From positions 1 through 5,174 of the forward strand of contig DAOVGU010000237.1 of NCBI GenBank assembly GCA_030672255.1: a stretch of DNA of 5,174 nt, in the 5' to 3' direction. The stretch is from a bacterium. Lineage in GTDB: Bacteria; Ratteibacteria; UBA8468. Positions within the stretch are counted from its first letter, which is position 1. Each line of letters opens with the position of its first letter. Both the position numbers and the translations under genes were made by a program. The notes under the pieces are model-generated. The model was not told the DNA's origin. It searched no databases and saw nothing but the letters and a program-made list of their open reading frames with translations. Shown piece after piece: positions 1-5,174 of this stretch.

Positions 1-33
1 AATACTGGCAAAAAATGCTGAATGCTGGCAAGA
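1..33 (+). repeat. Short imperfect direct repeats at left edge
   Basis: AATACTGGCAAAA (1-13) recurs as AATGCTGGCAAGA (21-33), and AATGCTG occurs twice in tandem at 14-20 and 21-27. The array is cut by the window edge, so its full extent and any iteron-like role cannot be judged. Confidence 0.3.
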
Positions 34-161
34 TATATAATTTATGGAGCCTATAATCTGGAATTTTTTAAGTTGACCACTCATGCTTCTACTCGTTCGA
101 TCATATGCTGCTTTTATTAAAATGCATCAAAGGCAGGATGAAGAGCCTGAAAAAGGGATAT

Positions 162-186
162 TAAGGGAAAAAGGATTTTTCCCTTA
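162..186. repeat. Perfect 11-bp inverted repeat with 3-base loop
   Basis: TAAGGGAAAAA (162-172) is exactly complementary to TTTTTCCCTTA (176-186), with loop GGA. It has no clear T-tract after either arm, so it does not look like a standard intrinsic terminator. On the minus strand a CCCTTTTTC run follows some bases later, at 158-150, so a back-up terminator for mfd is possible. Confidence 0.55.
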
Positions 187-225
187 TCGGCGAACTTTAA
201 GCTCAATGCGGAAGGAAGGGAAAGA

Positions 226-256
226 TTAAAGGGAAACCATCGGGGTTGCCCTTTAA
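226..256 (-). terminator. Inverted repeat downstream of mfd, candidate terminator
   Basis: TTAAAGGG (226-233) pairs perfectly with CCCTTTAA (249-256). An inner AACC/GGTT stem (235-238 with 244-247) closes a five-base loop, with one A/G mismatch between the stems. It lies 34 bases past the mfd stop on the minus strand. The following minus-strand bases TCTTTCCC are only modestly T-rich, so an intrinsic terminator is plausible but weak. The structure may instead belong to a structured RNA or a palindromic repeat. Confidence 0.4.
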
Positions 257-282
257 GGAGTGAAGGACGGCAGGCCGAAGCG

Positions 283-310
283 ACGGGTTCTAATCCTGTC
301 GGGCGCGCAA
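283..310 (+). other. tRNA 3'-end-like segment (T-arm plus 3' acceptor strand), fragment or attachment-site remnant
   Basis: The plus strand has a T-stem ACGGG/CCTGT (283-287 with 295-299, one G-T pair) around a seven-base loop TTCTAAT, then CGGGCGC (300-306), a discriminator-like G (307) and CAA. The CGGGCGC strand is what tRNAs beginning GCGCCCG (for example several tRNA-Arg) carry at their 3' end. No GCGCCCG 5' strand, D-arm or normal anticodon arm can be found upstream, and T-loop position 57 is T rather than a purine. It is therefore at most a 3' fragment. It overlaps the last codons and the stop of mfd on the opposite strand. Chance resemblance remains possible. Confidence 0.4.
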
Positions 311-3300
311 GAGATCTTGGAGGGGTTCAGGGATAGAGCCGAAGCGATCTCTAAGTTCCTGGGTAAACTCAGGGATTCTTTTCCTTCCTGAAGAAAAAAG
401 GCGGCGATAAAGGCGAAGGCGAAGTGGCTCACTCTGGATGTAGGATTCGGGGATGTAGCCCCTGATTAAATCAGGGGTGGCTGAAGAGAACACCTTATGG
501 GAAAACGCTTGAGGTTTCCCCAGTAACTCTCCCGTTATGGCTTTGAGTAAATCAGAATATAGATGAAAACCAACCGCAGAGATAAAGCCGTGTTGCTCCC
601 TTCCCAGGATGTTACCTGCCCCTCTGATTTCCAGGTCCCTGAGTGCTAATCTAAAACCGCTGCCCAGGGTAGAAAATTCCTCAATGGCCTTCAGTCGCTT
701 TTTTGCCTCAGAGCCGAGTGTAGCATCCTCAGAGATGAGAAGATAGGCATAGGCTCTGGCTTTGTAACGTCCAACCCGACCACGCAACTGGTAAAGATCG
801 GCCAGACCAAAGTTCTCCGCCTCCTCAATAATGATCGTATTGGCATTAGGGATATCGAGGCCCGATTCAATAATGGTTGTCGCTAAAAGAAGGTCGATCT
901 CTCCTTTGATGAACTTCAACATCACACCTTCCAATCTTTTCTCCTCCATCTGGCCATGGGCAACACCGATTTTAACATCAGGAAGCAATCTCTTCAGGCT
1001 TATCGCCTTTTCCTCAATATTGAAGACCCGGTTGTGGAGATAGTAAACCTGACCGCCCCTTTCCATTTCCCGAAGAACGGCATTTTTAATAAGGGACTCA
1101 TTATACTCTGCACAATAGGTAATGACCGAGAGCCTCTCGGCTGGTGGGGTATTAATTTGAGAGAGATCCCTGATTCCAGAGAGGGAAAGATGCAATGTTC
1201 TGGGAATAGGAGTGGCCGAAAGGGTAAGGACATCGATGTGCTCGGAGAGAACCCTTAACTTTTCCTTATGGATAACACCGAAGCGCTGCTCCTCATCAAT
1301 AATCAATAGTCCCAAGTTATGGAAGATAACATCCTCACCTAAAAGCCTGTGCGTTCCAATGACAATATCGATTCTCCCCATTTTTAAATCTTCAAGGATT
1401 CTGCGTTGCTCTCTTCTATTCTTGAATCGGGAGAGTAGCTCAATGTTAACCGGGTAGCTCGCAAACCTCTCTTTAAATGTGGATAGGTGCTGAGTAGCAA
1501 GGATTGTCGTGGGAACCAGAACCGCCACCTGCTTACTATCCATCACGCTCTTGAAAGAGGCTCTCATCGCGACCTCAGTCTTCCCATAGCCAACATCTCC
1601 ACAGAGCAGCCTGTCCATCGGCCGGGGTTTCTCCATATCACCCTTTATCTCTTTAATTGTTCTCTTCTGATCCGGGGTCTCCTCATAGATAAAACCATCC
1701 TCAAACTCATTTTGCCAATCGCTATCGGTAGAAAAGCGAAACCCCTCTATCCTTTTACGATAAGTGTAGAGTTCCAAAAGGTCTGATGCCAGGTCCCGGA
1801 GTCTACCGGCTATTTTCTCCTTCGTTTTCAGCCAGGTCTTTGTTCCCAATGTTGAAAGTCTTGGGGGTTTTGAACTGCCAACATACTTTTGTATAAGAGG
1901 AATATGGGAGAGGGGAAGATAGAGCCAATTTCCTTTAGCATATTCTATGGCTATAAACTCCTGTTGCTTTTTATCGATCTTCATCCTCTTTAATCCTAAA
2001 AACCGACCAATCCCCTCATTAATATGGACGATATAGTCTCCTTTCTTCAGATCTTCAAAGGCAAAAATTGTGGTTGCCTCTTTAAAAATGGGTCGAGCTC
2101 TGCGGTTCTGGTAGCGGGAGAAGATTTCATGATCGGTAAGCATAGTTAAGGAAATCTCAGGAACCACAAACCCGGCAGAGAGATTGCCGATAAGCAGTTC
2201 AAATTGCTTTTCTGGAACCTTCTTTTCTTTAAAGACAATCTGAGCAAATCTTTCCTTTTGCCCCTTATTGGCAAAGAAGATTTTAACCCTCCCTTTTATC
2301 CCCTCCCCTCGAGGGAGGGGAAGAGAGTTTTCTCCTCCCCCTTTAAGGGGGAGGGTGGGTGAGGGAGAGAAGATTTCTGGAACCTTCATCCCCTCTACCG
2401 ATTTTGTCAGAAAAGAGACTTTCTCTGCTTTAGTCTCTATGGGGAAGGTGTAAAGCCGAAGGAGAGATTTTTGAGAAGATAAGGAGATTAATTCCTCCCA
2501 GGAAAGATAGAAATCCCTCTTTTTCGCTGGCACTTCTCTTAGATATTTTCTTGCCTCACTTTCCGTCTTTCTCGGCTCATTGAGGAAGATTATACTTTTC
2601 TCGGGGAGATACTCTAAAAATGGGACCGAACCGGTTTTCCTAAAGTTTAATTCATCCCTGGGTAGAATTTTACAGGAACCTATTTTTCTCAGTGAGCGTT
2701 GAGTATCTGTATCAAAAAGACGAAGGGAAGCAATTTTTTCCCCGGAAAGTTCTATTCTTATTGGCGAAGGAAGGGTTGAGGGGAAAATATCGATAATACC
2801 GGCCCGGAGGACAAAACTGTTTTTTCTCTCTACCACCATCTCCGCCGGTTCATAGCCAGAGGCAAGGAATTTTTTAACAAGAACCTCTCGCTTGAGAGAA
2901 TCTCCTATTGCAAGAGAGATTCTGTTTGCTTTAAACTGTAAGGGAGAAACAATCTTTGGTAAAATTGCCTGGATGGGAGCAACAACAATCGGGGAGGGGA
3001 TAGGGGGGAGGGTGAGTTCCTCAAGAACCTTCAATCTTTCTTGGAGGATGGGAGCCGGCGGTCTTATTTTTTCGTAAGGTAAAACCTCCCAGAAAGGAAA
3101 AAGTCTAATCCGTTCTTTTCCCAGAAATGTAAGAAAGTCAAAATAGAATTTCTCTGCACCTTCCACATTTTCGGTAATAATTAAGAAAGAACTTTTTAAG
3201 TCTTGAAGGAGAGAGGAGATGAGGAAAGATTTGGAGGAGCCCCAAAGCCCCTCAAGAGAAAGGGGTCCCTTATTTTCTTTGATCTTTTTCAAAAGTAAGG

Positions 3301-3337
3301 GATAATTTTTTAATTTTTTGATGGAATCCAAAAGCAT
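290..3337 (-). CDS. mfd: Transcription-repair coupling factor Mfd, C-terminally truncated
   Basis: Mfd is a cytoplasmic ATP-driven DNA translocase. It pushes RNA polymerase off lesions and recruits UvrA for nucleotide excision repair. Visible in order: a UvrB-like N-terminal module (about residues 1-230, with the D2 signature VLRAGIIDIFP and LRLFDTDTQRSL); a degenerate D3 starting near 351; the CarD-like RNA-polymerase-interacting domain (about 431-505, GDYIVHINEGIGRF); the relay region; a RecG-like SF2 helicase with Walker A GDVGYGKTE (580-588, Lys586), DEEQ (681-684), SATPIPRT and motif VI QLRGRVGR; the post-helicase RGAGNILG region; and the beginning of D7. The ATG forms a TGATG overlap with the upstream protease, and the N-terminus begins as in the family, so this start is preferred. 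No strong Shine-Dalgarno is seen, only a weak TGAG. Two palindromic repeats are translated in frame (residues 324-351 and 953-960). The protein has 1015 residues against about 1100-1180 usually. It ends at LLRARQD just after DRFGSIPEP, where family members continue for some 80-100 residues. Identity is certain; whether the shortened protein is functional or fully regulated is not. Confidence 0.97.
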   Translation of the reverse strand: MLLDSIKKLKNYPLLLKKIKENKGPLSLEGLWGSSKSFLISSLLQDLKSSFLIITENVEGAEKFYFDFLTFLGKERIRLFPFWEVLPYEKIRPPAPILQERLKVLEELTLPPIPSPIVVAPIQAILPKIVSPLQFKANRISLAIGDSLKREVLVKKFLASGYEPAEMVVERKNSFVLRAGIIDIFPSTLPSPIRIELSGEKIASLRLFDTDTQRSLRKIGSCKILPRDELNFRKTGSVPFLEYLPEKSIIFLNEPRKTESEARKYLREVPAKKRDFYLSWEELISLSSQKSLLRLYTFPIETKAEKVSFLTKSVEGMKVPEIFSPSPTLPLKGGGENSLPLPRGEGIKGRVKIFFANKGQKERFAQIVFKEKKVPEKQFELLIGNLSAGFVVPEISLTMLTDHEIFSRYQNRRARPIFKEATTIFAFEDLKKGDYIVHINEGIGRFLGLKRMKIDKKQQEFIAIEYAKGNWLYLPLSHIPLIQKYVGSSKPPRLSTLGTKTWLKTKEKIAGRLRDLASDLLELYTYRKRIEGFRFSTDSDWQNEFEDGFIYEETPDQKRTIKEIKGDMEKPRPMDRLLCGDVGYGKTEVAMRASFKSVMDSKQVAVLVPTTILATQHLSTFKERFASYPVNIELLSRFKNRREQRRILEDLKMGRIDIVIGTHRLLGEDVIFHNLGLLIIDEEQRFGVIHKEKLRVLSEHIDVLTLSATPIPRTLHLSLSGIRDLSQINTPPAERLSVITYCAEYNESLIKNAVLREMERGGQVYYLHNRVFNIEEKAISLKRLLPDVKIGVAHGQMEEKRLEGVMLKFIKGEIDLLLATTIIESGLDIPNANTIIIEEAENFGLADLYQLRGRVGRYKARAYAYLLISEDATLGSEAKKRLKAIEEFSTLGSGFRLALRDLEIRGAGNILGREQHGFISAVGFHLYSDLLKAITGELLGKPQAFSHKVFSSATPDLIRGYIPESYIQSEPLRLRLYRRLFSSGRKRIPEFTQELRDRFGSIPEPLQDLLRARQD
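455..481. repeat. Short palindromic element in frame in mfd D7
   Basis: A perfect inverted repeat of 9-base arms CCCCTGATT (459-467) and AATCAGGGG (469-477) surrounds one central A (468), with a possible G-T pair outside. It encodes ATPDLIRG (residues 953-960), immediately before the conserved YIPESYI of the Mfd C-terminal domain, where family members normally have a short segment ending in a DAYIP-like motif. The peptide PDLIRG is, from memory, a recurrent translation of a common dispersed palindrome in bacterial genomes. It is unlike the 2287-2370 element in sequence, so it is probably a second repeat family. Confidence 0.6.
2287..2370. repeat. Palindromic repeat element inserted in frame in mfd (two hairpins)
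   Basis: About 84 bp, a multiple of three, that does not correspond to normal Mfd sequence. It contains two separate inverted repeats. The first, 2300-2320, is centred on CCTCGAGG with arms CCCCTC/GAGGGG and one unpaired C at 2306. The second, 2334-2354, has 10-base arms CCTCCCCCTT/AAGGGGGAGG around a single T at 2344. They are separated by 13 bases. The outer flanks are pyrimidine-rich on the left (CCCTCCC) and purine-rich on the right (GGGTGAGGGAG). Translated on the minus strand it gives SPSPTLPLKGGG, a short join, then LPLPRGEGIKGRV (residues 324-351), a low-complexity Pro/Gly/Leu segment placed exactly before domain D3. This resembles dispersed intragenic palindromic elements seen in other bacteria. 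Element boundaries are approximate, because only one copy is in the window. Confidence 0.75.
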
Positions 3338-3339
3338 CA
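3335..3339 (-). promoter_or_regulatory. TGATG stop/start overlap coupling protease and mfd
   Basis: On the minus strand the protease stop TGA (3339-3337) shares its last base with the mfd start ATG (3337-3335). Only a weak TGAG lies upstream at suitable spacing, and no promoter-like gap exists between the genes. The arrangement is typical of termination-reinitiation coupling within one transcript. That mfd also has an internal promoter inside the protease gene cannot be excluded. Confidence 0.7.
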
Positions 3340-5174
3340 GGTCTCATTTTTTGTTACTAACCGGCTAAACCAGATAAGAGGTTTTAGAGCGGTTCTCACG
3401 ATGTTTTTTAATAAAGGTTGATGCCTGATAAATTCAGCAATTGGTGGGCTAATAGCATAATAAAGTTTGATAAAGTCCCTGCCGGCAACGCTCTTTAGAA
3501 GAATATCATCCCTGAACTTCTTTAAGGTTTTTACCTCTTCAGCTATAGCGGTTCCATAGGCAGCGGTAGCAATGAAGCAGCCACCTCCTCCACCACCTCC
3601 TCCATCTTCAGCCTGGGCCTCGGCAAGAGTGAGATGTCCGTAATGCAAAGGTTCTTGCCATGCCCCAGTATCATTAAATCCATTAGACCATTCTCCGTTG
3701 TGTGAATCAGTGTTGCTATTATAGCAAAAGAAGTAAAAGCCGATGGTATCTCCGGGGCTTGCCTGTAATGCCCCTGTAGTAAGATCTATTTTTATCTCAT
3801 ACTGCATATTGCCGGAGGTAATAGAGCCAGAAGAGGTAATATCGGCTGCAGCGACGGTAGCAACAGAGAAGTAAGGATAAGTTCCATCATAATAGATTCC
3901 CCGAAACAGATTCTGCCAGGCCGCTCCATCATAATAACACCAGTAGTTTCCTTCATCAGTATTACTGTCTGAATCCCATTGATGATTATGGTCATCATCA
4001 AAGTATATTCCAATTTCATCAAGAGTATTTAAGGTAGAATCATTAAGATCATCAATGGCTAGATATAGATACTGACTGTCATTCTTGATATAGGCAGTAA
4101 CGGTAGAAGTGATACCGGTATTGGCAATATTAACCGCTGTGGCATCGGTCCATTCATCGGTTGAAATTTCTCCATCGATTGTTGGAACCACTGAAAGCCA
4201 AGAAGAGGAGGTTGTGGGCGCTGGAGAAGCATTGATTAAATATTCTTTAAGGAAATTATCCCAGGTTGTATCATTGGGAAAGTTGTAGTTGGCAGTATCC
4301 TCATAGTATCTCTGGTAAAAGCCATCGTCCCTGTTTGGGAAATAAATTGCTAAACCATTGGAGTTTACCCTGCCTGTGCCATGATACTCGGCAATAACTG
4401 CATTATTTACTGCGGTCTTAACATCATCTGCCAAGGCAGCAATTGTGTCATCGGTAACATTATTAGAAACTAAATCGGCAAAGTGATAAAGGTCAATATT
4501 TTCTAATAAAGAATATTCCTGGGAATTGTCCCGGCAACTCTTGATCTCCGACCAGTTGGAACTCATCGCCGTGGCAAAACTATGAATAGCGGTAGCCAAA
4601 GCACCCATCTTGCTCAAATCTATGGCGGACTGGGTAGTGTTTGGATCAGGATGAGCTGGATCTGTATAGCAGTCTTCATACTTATCGACAATTGTTATCC
4701 CTAATTCAGTTGCTGTCATTGGGTGGCCAAGGTCGGTATCGGCATTTACTAAGTCGGTAAGGATTGTATCATAGGGCCAGCCGTCTTCTGGCTCTGCCTC
4801 TTCCGAGCCAACCATTATCGCAACGGTATTGGTGGATTTAGAAACCTCGTAGGCAACCTCCGCCATCCCCATTAAGCAGGCGTCAAAACCGAGCAGGTCA
4901 ATATTAGGGACATTATTGAGAGTGGTCTGAACCTCATTCATATAGAGAACATCATTAGATGTGTCATCAACGCAAACACTCCTGGGAAGAAGACCATCTA
5001 TTCCTTCCTGCTGTAGAATGCTTCCCCAATCCTCCGCTACCTTCCAGGAAAACCTTGTTTTCCTCTTCCTTTTCAATATCTCTCTCCAGCCACTGCCATG
5101 GTTCCAGAGCACAAGAGCATAATTGTCTGCAGGGTAATTGGTTATCGCCCAGTCGATGAACTCGGTTAATGTAT
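3337..5174 (-). CDS. Secreted clostripain-family (C11) cysteine peptidase with CBM9-like domain and CFI-box C-terminal tail; 5' end outside window
   Basis: The frame is open to the right edge: twenty in-frame codons (reading TLTEFIDWAITNYPADNYAL) precede the GTG at 5112, so that GTG is not the true start. The N-terminus and any signal peptide are missing, leaving 611 residues visible. Residues are numbered from the GTG codon. The peptidase C11 domain shows catalytic His in LWNHGSGW (codon 5098-5100) and catalytic Cys in GFDACLMGM (Cys79, codon 4876-4878), followed by GSEEAEPEDGWPYD. The family cleaves mainly after Arg or Lys. The domain ends near residue 295 at an SPAPTTSSS linker. Residues of about 305-495 look like a CBM9/DOMON-like beta-sandwich (PTIDGEISTDEW at its start), with an Asp-rich, possibly calcium-binding stretch DDDHNHQWDSDSNTDEGN. 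Eight glycines then lead to CFIATAAYGT (Cys512), the CFI-box C-terminal tail, with a basic/hydrophobic end typical of a sorting or anchoring signal. It is inferred to be an extracellular or surface-attached protease. The stop TGA overlaps the mfd ATG. Carbohydrate binding by the middle domain is inferred from fold resemblance only. Confidence 0.92.
   Translation of the reverse strand, partial: TLTEFIDWAITNYPADNYALVLWNHGSGWREILKRKRKTRFSWKVAEDWGSILQQEGIDGLLPRSVCVDDTSNDVLYMNEVQTTLNNVPNIDLLGFDACLMGMAEVAYEVSKSTNTVAIMVGSEEAEPEDGWPYDTILTDLVNADTDLGHPMTATELGITIVDKYEDCYTDPAHPDPNTTQSAIDLSKMGALATAIHSFATAMSSNWSEIKSCRDNSQEYSLLENIDLYHFADLVSNNVTDDTIAALADDVKTAVNNAVIAEYHGTGRVNSNGLAIYFPNRDDGFYQRYYEDTANYNFPNDTTWDNFLKEYLINASPAPTTSSSWLSVVPTIDGEISTDEWTDATAVNIANTGITSTVTAYIKNDSQYLYLAIDDLNDSTLNTLDEIGIYFDDDHNHQWDSDSNTDEGNYWCYYDGAAWQNLFRGIYYDGTYPYFSVATVAAADITSSGSITSGNMQYEIKIDLTTGALQASPGDTIGFYFFCYNSNTDSHNGEWSNGFNDTGAWQEPLHYGHLTLAEAQAEDGGGGGGGGCFIATAAYGTAIAEEVKTLKKFRDDILLKSVAGRDFIKLYYAISPPIAEFIRHQPLLKNIVRTALKPLIWFSRLVTKNET

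Larger units (their letters stand above)
1..289. other. Non-coding stretch downstream of mfd
   Basis: No reading frame with coding character is seen on either strand. The first 130 bases are AT-rich with short direct repeats. From about 150 onward the plus strand is strongly purine-biased (many GGAAGG and AAAGGG runs) and contains the two inverted repeats at 162-186 and 226-256, ending in the tRNA-like segment. The minus-strand sequence after the mfd stop does not continue the missing Mfd C-terminal domain in any frame I could recognise. Confidence 0.6.

Noticed and set aside
5..20. Sigma-54 type promoter (TGGCA then TGC)
   Set aside because: The GG to GC spacing is two bases too short, and no gene lies downstream on that strand.
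36..101. Plus-strand sigma-70 promoter using TATAAT (36-41 or 52-57) or TTGACC (73-78)
   Set aside because: Neither TATAAT has a credible -35 at 16-18 bases, the TTGACC has only TTCGAT at the right distance, and no plus-strand gene follows in this window.
150..310. tmRNA, SRP RNA, RNase P RNA or group II intron domain V
   Set aside because: No tag-peptide frame with a matching 5' acceptor strand, no complete GGAAGGAAGCAG tetraloop motif (only CGGAAGGAAG), no RNase P core, and no domain V stem of correct length.
831..1786. Several plus-strand open frames (831-1043, 956-1258, 1212-1457, 1487-1786)
   Set aside because: They lie antisense to the strongly conserved helicase part of mfd, resemble no protein and overlap each other. 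They are shadow frames.
2268..3077. Plus-strand open frames 2268-2453 and 2892-3077
   Set aside because: They are antisense to mfd. The first is made largely of the palindromic repeat and the second of a purine-rich low-complexity stretch.
3580..3603. GGT/GGA triplet run as a microsatellite or CRISPR-like repeat
   Set aside because: It encodes the eight-glycine linker normally seen before a CFI-box tail, so it is coding low complexity.
3792..4022. Minus-strand 76-codon frame inside the protease gene
   Set aside because: It lies in another frame of the CBM9-like region, is dominated by Met, Ile and Leu, and has no homology signal.

Overview
This is a bacterial chromosome segment. Mfd, the transcription-repair coupling factor, is a bacterial protein, and the second gene is a secreted clostripain-type protease with a C-terminal tail of the CFI-box kind known from envelope proteins of many bacteria. 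Base composition is moderate and the proteins are Lys/Ile/Leu-rich. Dispersed palindromic repeats lie inside a coding sequence. Together these fit an environmental, possibly uncultured, diderm lineage, but the sequence does not name a taxon.

Layout, right to left on the minus strand: (1) 5174-3337 is the 3' part of a secreted peptidase C11 (clostripain family) gene whose start lies beyond the right edge. It has a catalytic His/Cys domain, a CBM9-like beta-sandwich, a poly-Gly linker and a CFI-box C-terminal sorting tail. (2) 3337-290 is mfd. Its ATG overlaps the protease TGA by one base (TGATG), so the two genes are probably co-transcribed and translationally coupled, although their jobs are unrelated. 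(3) 1-289 has no convincing gene. It holds two good inverted repeats and ends in a stretch on the plus strand that folds like the T-arm plus 3' acceptor strand of a tRNA.

The most interesting points are in mfd. The reading frame stops abruptly inside the C-terminal regulatory domain (D7), exactly where the sequence becomes tRNA-3'-end-like. The protein therefore lacks roughly the last 80-100 residues of a normal Mfd, which suggests an integration or recombination junction at a tRNA end, or an assembly joint. The gene also carries two in-frame palindromic inserts. One is 84 bp and sits at the boundary before domain D3; the other is about 24 bp and sits in D7. Both look like coding-sequence-tolerated dispersed repeats.

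No CRISPR array, transposase, toxin-antitoxin pair or recognisable defence system is visible, and I do not claim a new multi-gene system here.
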